A stretch of DNA of 64,000 bases from Linum tenue (lineage: Eukaryota > Streptophyta > Magnoliopsida > Malpighiales > Linaceae). A program made the translations under genes and the position numbers. Within the stretch, counting starts at the first letter, position 1. Each line of letters starts with the position of its first letter. Of the stretch, positions 1 through 11,973 are shown piece after piece. The notes under the pieces are model-generated. The model had not been told where the DNA came from and did no database searches. It worked only from the letters and a program-made list of their open reading frames with translations. The stretch lies in the NCBI GenBank assembly GCA_946122785.1, contig CAMGYJ010000008.1, positions 17,695,475 through 17,759,474 on the forward strand, given 5' to 3'.

Positions 1-760
1 TATGATGATTCTTCAGGCGATATTGAAACGGCGACTTATTGTCATTGCTCCCCTCCCTGCCTCTAACAAAGACCCTGCATGGAGAGAAAAGGAGAAACAA
101 TACAACGAAGGATTTAGTTTAACAGTCATAACAATTACATAACTAAAGGAACTGAGATCTAAAATAATACGCAGTCTCATCTTTACCACTGCACCCGAAA
201 ATAAAGCATGGACAGGACACAGGAGGACGAAGAGGCGGATGGGGATGATTTTCGGGGTTGAGAAGATGGGAGAAAGGGGTCTTTTCAGGGATTTGAGAGG
301 AGGAACGGACAACAGCAGGAGATGAGTGCCTCTTGGGTTTCGGAGCATGGTCTCTCCCTCTCTGATTAAAGAATTTATAAATGAGCTCATAAATTTACTT
401 TGCCTTTCCAGCCCTTCCCATTTACTGAAAATCACACTCCCTACCGCTGCCTCGGCCTTGGTAACGTCAGCACTGGTTAGGGGCAAATGCGACTTTCCGA
501 AAACGGCGATATCTGATTGGGTGACACGCCGCGGTTAGGATTGAAGCTCTTTCACCATCGGATTAAACGAAAATTTAGGAATTGACTGGCGGGAGATGGG
601 GATGTGCTTTTAGACTGGCTTTGTAGATTAAATAACTTTTTCGTTTACCAAAATTAATCTACAGATTTGGTACATGTAATTGTAACCCTAAACCCTAAAC
701 CCTAAACCCTAAACCCGAACCAATCAATACCATATACTCTACAACAATAACACCTTAGAG
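1..760. repeat. Segmental duplication, copy 1
   Basis: This stretch is repeated about 2.39 kb downstream at 2386-3230. The two copies share long near-identical blocks, for example the run from the cluster of pyrimidines near 48 to about 130, and both end in a CCCTAAA tract followed by the same AT-rich tail. Read on the minus strand, it holds an exon-like piece that starts at an ATG near 351, reaches a GTAAAG donor near 186, and is followed by a tgcag acceptor near 80. The second copy has diverged and the reading frames do not join cleanly, so I regard it as a decayed gene fragment of unknown identity rather than a working gene. Confidence 0.6.
684..716. repeat. Interstitial telomere-type repeat (CCCTAAA)n
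   Basis: About four and a half perfect copies of the plant telomere heptamer. It lies at the same place in this duplicated segment as the longer tract at 3128-3174, so it predates the duplication or travelled with it. Confidence 0.85.
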
Positions 761-992
761 CATCTCCATCCCATTGCTAAACCAACCTTTAGCAATTGGC
801 AATGCCAAACCCTAATACACGAACCAATCAATAACATATACACTAAACCATCAACACCTTACATAATTCGAATAAAACAACGACAAAAAACAACTTGAGA
901 GATGCACTCAAATTAATATAATACACTCACCAATTAATATTGAATTGCAACGAAAATTAAGTAGGACCCATGGTCACAATTGATATATAGTT

Positions 993-1713
993 GGGTCGTT
1001 TGGAGGTTGAGATTTGAAGTGAGGTATTTAGCAAATACATGTAATGATAAGATTAAGTCGTTTTTTTGGTTCACTTTGAGTTAGAATACATGCATTACCT
1101 TTTTGTTGGGCCCACCAACAATCACTCAAAATGAATGATTATAAATCTCTACTAAAAGGTGAGATTGTTAATGAAGGATTGTCTACCCTACTTTTTGTTT
1201 CATCGTTGCCCTTCCAAACAAAGTATTTTCCTAATACATGCATTGAATCAATACATCAAATGATAATACACTAATTGGCCTAATACATCAATTTGAAGAA
1301 TCACAACTTCCAAACGATTAAAGTTGCTAAAGTGGCATTTGGGACCATATATTTGCTCGGTGTTGGAAACTTGAACTGAAACTGGAAGTCCTCCTATGCC
1401 GAGTCGTTTGGTATATAAGAAGACTGTTGGCTCTTGCGGTGTCGTTTAATTTATGCACTCATTAATGGTCACTTGATGGCAATTTGTAAGCACTTGATGG
1501 TAATTGAGAATACTACACCTCCCCCTAGTAATTTGACATTACCACGTTTTCTTACTTCTTTTTCCAAATTCCATACCATCAATTCTCACAAACTAAACCT
1601 TATCCAAACGTGAGTTTTTTTTTTCAATTTCCACAAGTCAATTCCTTGGTTTTGTAAAACATGGAAATTCAGAAAAATTTCAACGTTTTAAAATTTCCAC
1701 ATCCAAACGACCC
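993..1713. mobile_element. Possible MITE bounded by GGGTCGTTTGG ends
   Basis: The left edge reads GGGTCGTTTGGAGGTTGAGA and the reverse complement of the right edge reads GGGTCGTTTGGATGTGGAAA, which is a short terminal inverted repeat (TIR). The ends resemble Tourist/PIF-Harbinger MITEs. The expected 3-bp TSD is not identical on both sides (GTT against TAA), so these may be two unrelated termini. There is no coding sequence inside; the interior is AT-rich with two further GTCGTTT motifs near 1403 and 1439. Confidence 0.3.
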
Positions 1714-1920
1714 TAAATAAATCATGTGCAACATTTCAGTTGAATAATCTTGAGAACTAGTTTTTTTTATTCAATTATTACATCGTATTTTTTGCACTAA
1801 TTTTGAGCACTCATTAAATGTGTAGAGCATGTGGCTACAGAGGAGCATAGTTCGAAATCCGGCAAAAAATCCGGTTGGCCCAATCGTAAAGACTTCTAAA
1901 ACTGGAGTCAGTAGTCAACA

Positions 1921-2124
1921 AATAAAGTACAGTATTTTTATTGGGACTGTAGGATTCCCTCCAGATTTTAGAAGATCTCAAACGCTAAAGTACAAAGTAC
2001 AGTATTTTTATTGGGAGTGTAGGATCCCCTGCAGATTTAGAAGATCTCAAACGCTAATAGTACAAAGTACAGTATTTTTATTGGGAGTGGAGGATCCCTC
2101 GCATATTTAGAAGATCTCAAACAC
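1921..2124. repeat. 70-bp tandem repeat, almost three copies
   Basis: The word AAGTACAGTATTTTTATTGG recurs at 1925, 1995 and 2065, giving an exact 70-bp period. Each unit ends in a conserved AGAAGATCTCAAACGCTAA block. The copies differ by a few substitutions and the third is slightly shorter. The open reading frame across it simply follows the repeat. Confidence 0.85.
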
Positions 2125-2385
2125 TTTTGGAAGCCGCCATGGAAGCGAAGACAGAAGCAGAAGAAAAAAATCACAAAACAGTATACAAACATAAACAAAT
2201 GTTACATAGAGTCGAACAAAAACAAAAAGCTGTACTTTCCCTAACTATTTTATCCTATTATACATATGGCAACTTTCCTATCTTGTATACATTTTGGGAG
2301 CATGATCAACAAGTACGCGTCAATATGGCGCAGAAGAATCACCACATGAAGTAGGGTTCCACAACACCTATTATGGAATCGCAAC

Positions 2386-3230
2386 AACATGTGATGATTC
2401 TTCTGGCTATATTCAGACGGCGACTTATTGTCATTGCTCCCCTCCCTGCCTCTAACAAAGACCCTGCATGGAGAGAAAAGGAGAAACAATACAACGAAGG
2501 ATTTAGTTTAACAGTCACGATCTAACAATGACATAATGAAAGGAAATGAGATCTAAAATAATACGCAGTCTCATCATTACCACTGCACCCGAAAATAAAC
2601 CATGGGATAGGAGGACGAGAGGCGGATGGAGTTGATTTTCGGGGTTTCATATTGAGAAGATGGAAGAAAGGGTTCTTTTCAGGGATTGAGAGGAGGAGGA
2701 ACGAACAGCAGCAGGAGATGGTTTTCGGAGTCTCATATTGAGAAGATGGAAGAAAGGGTTCTTTTCAAGGATCGGAGCACGGCCTCTCCTTCACTGATTA
2801 ACGAATTTAAAGATTGACTCGTAATTACTTTTACTTTTCCCTCCCTTCACATTTACTGAAAATTACAGTCCCTACCACTGCCTCGGCCTTGGTAACGCCA
2901 GCATTGGTTATGGGCAAAAGCGACTTTCCGAATTCGGCAATATCTGATTGGGTGACACGCACGCGACGAGGATCGAAGGTATTTCACCATCGGATCAAGG
3001 GAAAAGTTTAGGAATTGACGGTGGGAAATGGGGATGTACTTTTTTAAATAGTCTGAATTTGTAGATTAACTAACTTTTTCGTTTACCAACATTACTCTAT
3101 TGATCTGGTTTATGTTATTCTAACTTGAAACCCTAAACCCTAAACCCTAAACCCTAAACCCTAAACCCTAAACCAAACCCTAATACACGAACCAATCAAT
3201 ATCATATACTCTACAACAATAAGAACACCT
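2386..3230. repeat. Segmental duplication, copy 2
   Basis: Diverged copy of 1-760, in the same orientation. It includes the pyrimidine-rich block near 2440, the block around 2870-2960 and the telomere-type tract. Relative to copy 1 it contains an extra internal repetition: the phrase ending in GAAAGGGTTCTTTTCA occurs twice, near 2660-2690 and 2740-2770. There is no intact gene. Confidence 0.6.
3128..3174. repeat. Interstitial telomere-type repeat (CCCTAAA)n
   Basis: About six and a half heptamer copies, two more than in the sister tract at 684-716. It is followed by the same CCAATCAATA-type AT-rich tail. Confidence 0.85.
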
Positions 3231-3527
3231 TATAGGCTTATACCGTAACCAATCAATAACATATATACTTTAAACCATCAACACCTTGCTCCTCCCTTAT
3301 ACGTCCATAACCTTCAAGACCTTATAGTGTATACCAACAACACCTTCTTCTATCTCCATCCCCAACTTTCAATTTATAATAAGTGTTTCCTTTGAAATAT
3401 AAAATGGAACCCACCTTGGCAATTACTAGCATAATGTAGGGATGTAGATGAATAGAAATTGTTAAGTGATGAATTGCTAAAATTGATGATGTGGCGGTAG
3501 GGACCTCGTTTAGAAATTGTTGTTCAA

Positions 3528-3681
3528 TTTTAGGGATGAAGATGATCAATACACTAACCCAATACCATATACTCTAAACCATCAAAACCTTATACAATAT
3601 CTTATTTTAGGGATGGAGATGATCAATACACTAACCCAATACCATGTACTCTAAACCATCAACACCTTATACAATATCGTA
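3528..3681. repeat. 77-bp tandem duplication
   Basis: TTTTAGGGATGRAGATGATC begins at 3528 and again at 3605. The rest of each unit (CACTAACCCAATACCAT...CCTTATACAATATC) matches with a few changes. It is AT-rich and non-coding. Confidence 0.7.
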
Positions 3682-3699
3682 TACCTATACGCTGATAAA

Positions 3700-3835
3700 T
3701 TAAAATTATAACTTGCTTTTCAAAACATAAATTAAAAATTGATACCTCACTAAGTATCGAACCACAAACCTCTACTTTATTGACTAAGCAAATAAGAGAC
3801 AATTAACCAATTAAGCTACATCACATTGATGACCA
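3700..3835 (-). mobile_element. tRNA-derived SINE-like sequence
   Basis: On the minus strand an A-box-like TAGCTTAATTGG (3807-3818) is followed about 45 bases later by a B-box-like GGTTCGATACT (3753-3763). That is the internal RNA polymerase III promoter layout of a tRNA-derived SINE. A complete tRNA cloverleaf cannot be drawn. A shortened relative covering the B-box side lies at about 4440-4510. Confidence 0.55.
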
Positions 3836-4319
3836 TCTTGCATAATTTCGCTTTCTTATTGAGTGAAGGGTTAAAATGATCGATAAATATATCACAGGGG
3901 ATTGTTTCAACTTCGGCGGGGACTGAGAGAGTGGAAAAGGGGTAATTATTCTACCAAAACAGAAAAGAAAAGGGGGAATTAATGAAGAGTTAAATTGGAC
4001 GGATTGTCTTTACCACGCCACTACAAAATCATTCGGAGCAAAAACAGGCAGGTTCAAATCAAACAATAAATTATCAGCATTTATAAGCAGATATAAAGCA
4101 TTTATAAGCAGATATAACGAATTATGTCTTAGTAATAAGGCATGATCAGCATTTATAAGCAAATATAAAGAAAATATATAATCGAGAAAAAATAAGACAA
4201 CACCTACCCTCACCCTTTAACCAATCGATACCATATGCTCTAAACCATCAACACCTTATAACCTACCCATATACCATATACTCTATACCATCAACAACCT
4301 AATACCCTAAGCAGTCAGT

Positions 4320-4640
4320 ACCCATTTCCTCTAACATCAACACCTTATACAACAATCGTATACCTATACGCTGATAAAATTTTACATTTTGAAAATACTT
4401 GCCCAACTAAAGTACATAGGTACTTCAAAAGTTAAACTCTAACTTTCGTTTCAAAACATAAATTCAAAAAATATCCTCACTCAGTATCCAACCACAAGCC
4501 TCTAATTAGTCTACAAGAGGTTTGTTATGTACGAGTGCATTGCATAAAGAGGGGAAATCGGTGAGAGAGTGGAATGGGATCTCAATTAATGAAGAGTTAA
4601 ATTGGGCGGATTGTAGTTTACCTCGTACCGCTAAATGTGT
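4320..4640. repeat. Diverged second copy of the 3660-4060 segment
   Basis: The stretch beginning with the paired hexamers at 4350-4373 repeats 3677-3700. The B-box side of the SINE follows, and then a block with GAGAGTGGAA and AATTAATGAAGAGTTAAATTGG that matches 3927-4000. This is an old direct duplication with internal deletions. No gene is recognised. Confidence 0.5.
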
Positions 4641-5785
4641 AAAGAGACAGGCTAGCATTTACCAAATTCCAAAAAAGATGGAACACAGAATTATGTTTAA
4701 ATTGCGTGAACTCAATGAATGATCAGGATTTTAGAAGCAGAAGCAGATGAAAATAAGTAAAACAAAGAATCGCCACTGAGAGTCTGAGATAGACAATTAT
4801 CAAAGGCCCAACCTAATGACAATCCGGAACTCAGTATCTATTATCAACAAACTAGGTGTCATGGGTCCATGTACAAGCCCACGTTTGAATGTTATTTAAA
4901 AGCCTGCAAAAATCAATGATCAGACCCAGTCCAACTAGAATTAGTCCTAAACGCAGCGTTAATACATAAACACAAATTAAGGAGACCTCTCCATCTGATT
5001 CGAATCAAATTAGGTCTTCTTCATCTCCTTCCTCAATCCTCTGGGCGAGACGAACACTGCATATCAGGAAACCTTAATTTCACCGAGTGATAGAAGTTTC
5101 GAGAAAATGACAATAACGCTAAGACAAGATTACAAAGCACTAGCTACATGAACCCTAGGATTAGCAAATCTCTTTCAAGGGTTCTTTTGCAAACGAAAAG
5201 TTTGATGAACACAATAATAGATAGGTCGCCGTAATCGTGTTAGAAAGAGTAAGGCGAGTAAATTCCGCACGGAAATAAAATGGCGATGAACAAAACGTCG
5301 ATTTGTGGATAAAAGGATTTGGGGTTCTAAACGATGATTATGTGAGGATTTCATATTGGATGGGGATCTTCTCTTCGAATGTGGATACATAGATTTGGCG
5401 TATGAAACATGATGATGTTGGGGATTTGAGATTGGATAGGGAGCTAAATCGAATGTGGATCAAATAATAAAAGGATTTGGGTTTCGAAACGATGATTTTG
5501 TTGGAGATTTCAGATTTGATAGGCAGCTTATGATCGAACTTCGAACTTAGAGTTAGAGGGGACCCTCCAAGGCGAATGAGGGATCGTAGAAGGGAGACTG
5601 GAAATTGGTTAGGGCGGCGGGTCGTATCCATAGGGTTTAACCTCTTAATCGCTATCATTAAACCGGGTACAGTTAGGTTGAAGTCCGTAGAAGTCACCAT
5701 AAACGCTTCGTGATGCATTTGGTAATTTTCCTTGCCCCCGGTTACCCGTACCCCTGATTTTGCCCTGGGCACCGTAGAACTGCCC

Positions 5786-5834
<49 letters not shown>

Positions 5835-7061
5835 TATAGTAATACGTGTATTGCTCACAATGAATCAATTTAGATATCATCAAAAACCAATCAATTCTGT
5901 TTTTTTTTTTATCATATAAAAGTCAACTAATTCAACCAATGAAATAGTGATGGATTTGGATCTATGATGTACTTTGTTCAAAATTCATTGTTTGCTTCAA
6001 CTATTTAGAGGTAACAAATCCGTGGACCGTGGGAACCATGAACTTTGAGGGTCCAAATTCGTGGGCCTCACACTTGAAAATCTCACCTCTTTAGACAGGA
6101 ATTAATCATGGATTTTGAAATTCATCATTTTTACCAACCTACCCCTCATATTTTATTTTTCTTCTTATATAATTGAGGACAATAAAGGTAAATTTCACTT
6201 CATATATACAAATTTAAGTAACAAAATCCATCATGTAATCCATGAAAAAACTATAGTGTTTTTCAAATCCATAATGAACCCAAAACCCTCATATATCCAT
6301 GGGTTTTTCAAAACTCAAGTTATACCAAAACTTCATTTTTCAAATCCACGAAGCAAACGACCCTAAACTTTCGTTATTGAGTGGTGGATTGGCAATAGTC
6401 TCTTAACATTGACTCATCAAGGAAAGGAAGGGAGCAAGGTTGTCAAACCCATTTATACCATTGTGCCAGTTTAGTAAGTGGCATGGTTAATCCGGTGATA
6501 CAACAAGTGTGTGTTAGTTTAATAAATATGTAAAAATACAAAAAAAAATATTATTAATATAAATGAATTTTAACATATATGAAACATATTTGAAGACAAT
6601 TATTTACAATTTATATTCATATTAAATAAAATACAACATTCCAAACCAAATAATAAATACTCATACTGAAATACAACATTATAGTTCAACACCGAAAATT
6701 TTATACTTAAATCCAACAAATAACATAAATATTTATTTTTTAAATTCACGAAACAAATCACAAATTAATTTTTTATTAACTAAATTAAATAAAACGACAT
6801 CATTTTATTTATAGACCAAAAATTTATCGTACCTATTATACCAGTGATATTTATGCCAGTTTCATAACCAGAATTAGTGTACAGTTTTAACCAACCGGAA
6901 TTCCACCGAAGTGACAACCATGGAGATGGAAGGGAGTCTTGGTCAGATAAAACATAAAACTAAAAAGATAACTCTTCAGGATGTTATACATAATAATTTC
7001 GAGTTTAGAGATTTGGATAGAAACTGTGGCTAAGTTGGAGCAACCTAGTTAAACTACTCAT
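4641..7061. other. Gene-poor AT-rich stretch
   Basis: I find no recognisable gene here. The minus-strand open frame at 5338-5883 runs through an AT microsatellite and shows no domain. Around 6000-6370 there is a piece ending in the CAAACGACCCTAAA motif also seen at 1703-1716, which suggests a decayed MITE end. Confidence 0.4.
5785..5837. repeat. (AT)n microsatellite
   Basis: An almost pure TA dinucleotide run, interrupted once by ACA and once by AA. Confidence 0.9.
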
Positions 7062-7800
7062 AAGGTAAATTATGAGTATATACTTACAGAGATAAGGAAA
7101 AGGGGGTCCAGAAATTAAAAAAAAAAACTGGCCCATTTTCACTATCCAGCTACAGAGAAAAGGGAGCCCACAAATTAAAAAAAATCATATGTGAGTCTCC
7201 TCCTCTCATTCCATCACTTCGTCAAAATAACACATCCACACAAAACAAATATCCAAACCACTCATAATAATATCCGTTCACCATAACAAATATCCTCTAA
7301 GACCAATATCTAGTCAGCCCATAATTAATACCTCACCATAGAGACTAATATCCACCTCACACAAACTAATATCTGACAATCGCAAACAAATACCCACGAC
7401 GAATAGATTAATATCTGACCATCACAAACAAATATCCACGACGAACAGATTAATATATGACCATCGCAGACTAATACCAACAACACATATCCGAACCAGC
7501 TAAACTATTCTCTATTCATTGCAAACTAAATTGTTTAATGGGCCGAAGACCCATGGGCCCTCGGCGGACAGCCCTAACTAAGATTGCAAGCCTTATGCGT
7601 TAAGATTTGATAGTGTGTTTAGTTTTGATGGAAAACACAATATCTATTACTTCGCAAACTAATATCCATCGCATGAACATCATTATATCCTATCATCACA
7701 TACTAATATCAGTACGTTGGGAATTTAATGGGCCATCACTTCTCCTTTTTCTTTACCCTTTTCTCTTGTCTCTGTAAGTATCTACTCACAACTTATCTTT
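7062..7800. mobile_element. Non-autonomous TIR element upstream of gene A
   Basis: The left end AAATTATGAGTATATACTTA and the inverted right end AAGTTGTGAGTAGATACTTA both continue into CAGAGA and purine-rich AAGG tracts, giving a TIR of about 40 bp. The middle (7255-7500) is a degenerate array of AATATC-containing words, many of them CTAATATC or AAATATCC, spaced roughly 20 bases apart. No clear TSD was found. The element ends 152 bp before the start codon of gene A, so it may form part of that promoter. The family is not identified. Confidence 0.5.
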
Positions 7801-7951
7801 AACTTTTTCGAAGTTGGAGGTCTCAAATGGTAAATTTTAATCGATAAAGGGAACTCCGTGTATACGAAAGAAAGGGGGATTAGGGTTCTGTCATTTCTTC
7901 GTCTTTTCGAAAGTTCAGTGCGAGGAACACATTGATTAGCCAGTAGCCAGA

Positions 7952-9520
7952 ATGAAAGCGCCGTCCCAGTGTAATGCCGATAGAATTAGCAACCTCCCCC
8001 ACGATGTGATGCAGCGCATTGTCACGTTCTTACCCGTAAAAGATGCAGCCAAAACAGCTGCACTGTCAAAACAATGGAGACACAACTGGGGAGCAACTAC
8101 CCAACTGGTGTTCGATGCCCATTTCGGCCGAATCTCAAAAGAGGGAAACTATGATTCGAATGTGAGTAGGCTGATGTTGCAGATTTACAAAGCTTTGCTG
8201 GTTCATGATGGACCCATAACCAAGTTCGTGCTTGAAATCCCTGGATTAAGGCGGCCTTCTCCTGATATCAACCACATGGTTCAATTCCTCGCCAAGAAAG
8301 GCGTCCACGAACTCACCCTTATCTTCGACGACGACGAAGTTAACAACGGCCAAACAAAGGTTGGGCGCGAGATGCCTTCCTCCTTGTTTTCTGCTCGCCA
8401 ACTCAGCTTTCTGAAAATGCGGAATTGTGATTTTTCTTGGGCACCATCCTGGTTTCTGGGATTCACTAAGCTTACCCATCTTTGGTTAGTAAGCGTGAAT
8501 GTGGACTCTAGTTTTTATGACGATTTCCTTCCCAAGTGCCCTCTTCTCGAGCACTTGACACTTGGTGTCCGGGACTCGAATGCGATCGAGTCTTGTTTGA
8601 AGGCTGAATTGGTAGCTCCTTCTCTGAAATTTCTTGCATCCAATGTGTGGAATATCTGCTTCAAGCATGCCCCGCTTCTTTCAGTGGTCTCTATCGAACC
8701 ACTGTACGAGGATTATACACAATGCGACTTTCGTGTGTATGATCCGGATATTGCAGCTGTATTTGCTTCTCTCCCTGCAATCCAGCATTTAAGTGTTGGC
8801 GGGGAATGGCTGCAGGTAAGTTATAATGTGCTTTCATTTCAGTAACCGTCTGGCTGTCTCTAATACCTTGTTCACTACTTCACTATCATAATGCTGCTCT
8901 ATATTTTTAATATAACAGGTCTTTTGTTTTGCTCTCTAGTTCTTTGCCTCAGGTACTATCCCCTCCATGCTTCCTACACATCTTCGTCAACTGACACTCC
9001 TCGAAGTGGCCAGCATTGAACTAAACAGTTCATTGGAAGCACGCGTTCTTCTTTGTCTAATCATGAGTTCCCCCAACTTGCAAAGGCTCCGCATTTGGGT
9101 TGGGTTTAAATGTCTTATTGAAGTGAAAACTTTAGTTACAAAGCATATGTCACTATGTCAGAATTGCTGTTAATTATATAGCTTGACCCTTTTTCTTATT
9201 CATGAATGTTTTTGTAGCCCAGCGATGCCCACTCCTTTAGGCCAACAAAGTTTATTGACAGCTTACAGTTACTGATAGAAGCAGAGGACTTCCCTCCTGC
9301 GAGCTATTTTCAGTGCCTTGAAGAGTTTGACATGTATGGCTGTGACGGTGCACAGGTTGAGCTGGACCTGGTGAGGTTAGTTCTAACTTCTGCCCCTCGG
9401 CTTCGTCGGGTTTTCCTTACTATGGAAGAAGATTTGGACTACCAAGAGGGTTTTGAATTCTTGACGAAGGTGACACGATATAAGCGTGCTTCCACAGAAG
9501 CTGAGGTCATATGTGTTTGA
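7952..9520 (+). CDS. F-box/LRR/FBD protein (gene A)
   Basis: Exons 7952-8815, 8940-9098 and 9218-9520, all joined in phase 0, give 441 residues. The first intron has GTAAGT and CTCTAG and the last ends in TTGTAG. The F-box lies at about residues 10-49 (core ISNLPHDVMQRIVTFLPVKD) and should bind a SKP1/ASK subunit of an SCF ubiquitin ligase. Irregular leucine-rich strands follow (about 90-335), and the C-terminal FBD domain is in exon 3 with the motif VRLVLTSAPRLRRVF. The length is normal for the family and no defect is seen. The start is the first ATG after a leader with ATTAGGGTT (7879-7887), and the F-box follows at once. Target proteins cannot be inferred. The architecture is like At1g13570-type proteins. 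Confidence 0.9.
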
Positions 9521-10616
9521 ACAAGGAGGATTTCTTGGTCATAGCTCTTTCGACCAGTAAGGCTAGTAGCTTGTAGCTTACTCTCTCCATCCCTCTGGTT
9601 CGTCTTTCACTTATTTCTTTGACATTACAGTACAGCTCATCATTATTTCTAAATGACTTGAGGATATGTAATCAATGGTTCAATGTGATTTTTGGTGATG
9701 AAGGGTTACTGTTTTTTTCTTGTCGTAAGGTTACTGTTACTTGTTTAGCCTTAACAGTTTGTTTGCTGTGATCAGTTGTTACACCTGGAATCAGACTTGA
9801 TCCCTTATTGATAGAGCTGTTAGGTTCTACTACGTTGCATGAAGAAAACGCTAAAGCCTAAAGGTGTTTTGAATGGAAGATTTGTAGATAGATGGGATCT
9901 GTAACATGAATAGATTGGACTCCCGAAATTTTGGAGTAGGTACCATGGTAGAATTAAGCATGTTTCTAGAGATTTTAAAGTCATATACCTGTGAAACGAT
10001 CAGGGACTCTAATGCCTTTAGAATTGTCATGATACTACTTTAGTTATTGTTTAGTTGGTTCGGGCTTCTGGTTTTACTTAGTGTTGATATCCTGAGAAAG
10101 AAACAGATTGTTGCGGCTAGTGGTGAAGGTCGAGGACTCGAAGTGTTGATGAAGCGGCAAACTGATTTAGGAGAAACTAATGGCGTTATAATCTGGAAGA
10201 AGGGGAAGGGCTTGGAAAGAAGAAACCAAAAGGATGACTTCAGGGGCTTGTACAGAGAAATTAAAAGTTATAGGCTCTGAATAGGAAATGTGGTTAAGGG
10301 TTGGTTTGGTTGTGGAAATTTTGACCTTAATTTCCACATCCTACAAAATCAAAGAATTATCTTGTGCAAATTGAACGGAAACCATGTTTGGAAAGAGATT
10401 ATTTTTGTGGAATTGATGGTATGGAATTTTGAGGAAATAGTAAAATTGATTCATAACCACAACCGCTCTTTGGATTTATTAATTTAATGAATGTGAATTT
10501 TAAGAAAATTGTAGTGGTAAACTATGAAGGGAAGGGATTGGACAGAAAATCCAAGATAAACTGTAGGGGATTGCTAATTGAGGGAGCTGGAAAGGAAACA
10601 GAGGTAAGTTAGAGGA
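9521..10616. other. 3' flank of gene A, no gene seen
   Basis: The first few hundred bases are the likely 3' UTR. At about 10288-10450 a GGTTGGTTTGGTTGTGGAAA-type edge suggests a decayed MITE. The open frames at 10047-10487 show no domain. Confidence 0.4.
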
Positions 10617-11169
10617 TAGGGATGGCAAAAATATTCGTAACCGTGGATATCCGTCCGAATCTGACTTAATTGGGTAGGGTAAAATTCGAACTCGAAGGAC
10701 TTTTAATGGGTCCGGGTAAAACCCAAACCTGAATATTGCGGGTAATGAGTGGACATGATTTTCTCACTATCCAACCCGAACCCGCCCGATTACACACATG
10801 CATATGTATTTTATCTAGAAATAACCAATATTTTTCTCTAACATATTTTATATCTAGCATATAAATATACTATTTTTATGAAATTGTGTTGTTTAAATTA
10901 ATTTTCTTCATTCTAGTGAATTATTGTCGTACTTTTCGTCTTACGTAACGTGAGAATACGTGTGAATATTAACATATTGGTTGGAGTTATAAAGAGAAAC
11001 TACTACCCATGGATAACCGTCGATACCCGAAACCCGAACGGGTACGAGCATGGTTTGAATTTTCTACCCGTTTCTTATGTTGGTACTGGTATGGGTAAAA
11101 CCCGAACTACTTTGGGTAGGATAATGGATATGCACTATTCGTGACCGACCCGACCCATTGCCATCCCTA
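10617..11169. mobile_element. hAT-type non-autonomous element, 553 bp
   Basis: Both ends carry the 12-bp inverted repeat TAGGGATGGCAA and the element is flanked by a perfect 8-bp TSD TTAGAGGA (10609-10616 and 11170-11177), the hAT signature. Just inside each end are stretches rich in ACCCG/CGGGT words. There is no transposase. It ends 128 bp upstream of the gene B start codon. Confidence 0.9.
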
Positions 11170-11296
11170 TTAGAGGACCGAAATGGTAGTTTACTGGGAA
11201 CTCAACTGCCCTGCGGACAGAAGAAAGTGAATTAGGGTTCTACGATTCTTCGTCTCTTGCGAGAGTCCAGTGCAAGCAACGCATAGCTAGCCTAGA

Positions 11297-11973
11297 ATGA
11301 AGGGCTCGTGCGGGTCCAATGCCGATAGGATTAGCAACCTCCCTCGCGATGTGATGCAGCTCATTCTCACATTCTTACCTGTAAAAGATGCAGCCAAAAC
11401 AGCTACACTGTCAAAACAATGGCGGGAGAATTGGAGAGCGAATACTCAACTCGTGTTCGATCGCGATTTCAGTCGGATGTCCAAAACAGAACTTTATGCG
11501 TTGCATTCGAGCAAGCCATTAATGTTGGAGATTTTCAAAGCTCTACTGGTTCCTGATGGACCCATAACCAAGTTCGAGCTCATAATCCCCGGATTAAAGC
11601 CATCTCCTGACATCATGGATCTCATTGTGGTCTACCTCTCCAAGAAACACGTCCAGGAATTCCTCTTGGCCTTTTCTCATCACCTTGACGACGACGGTTA
11701 CCCAGCAATTGACGGCAAGGTTCCTCCTGCCCTGTTTTCTGCTCGCCAGCTCAACTGTTTGAAACTGCATGGTTGTGAATTTACAGCACCATCTTGGTTT
11801 TTGGGTTTTAGTAACCTAACCTTTTCTTGAGCTAACTCATGTAATTGTTTCCCCCAATTTTTACGGCGATTTCCTTCCCAAATGCCCGCTTCTCCAAAGT
11901 TTGATGCTTTATACTTGCGCCTCGGCTGCTGTGGAATCCCATTTCAAGGCTGAATTAGTAGCTCCTTCTCTGA
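11297..11973 (+). pseudogene. F-box/LRR/FBD pseudogene B, 5' half
   Basis: The ATG and F-box (ADRISNLPRDVMQLILTFLP, about residues 9-28 onward) are well kept, and the leader contains ATTAGGGTT at 11231-11239. Two lesions destroy the gene. First, an extra T in the TTTT run near 11822-11825 shifts the frame and gives a stop at 11828-11830; the shifted frame still aligns with genes C and D afterwards. Second, exon 1 is cut after CTCCTTCTCTGA by the insertion 11974-17738. The rest of exon 1 resumes at 17739. Confidence 0.9.

Noticed and set aside
13..538. Overlapping open frames in the first 540 bases on both strands
   Set aside because: The frames are not kept in the duplicated copy at 2386-3230 and show no domain.
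5338..5883. 181-codon minus-strand frame
   Set aside because: Its first part is AT microsatellite and the rest has no recognisable domain or paralogue.
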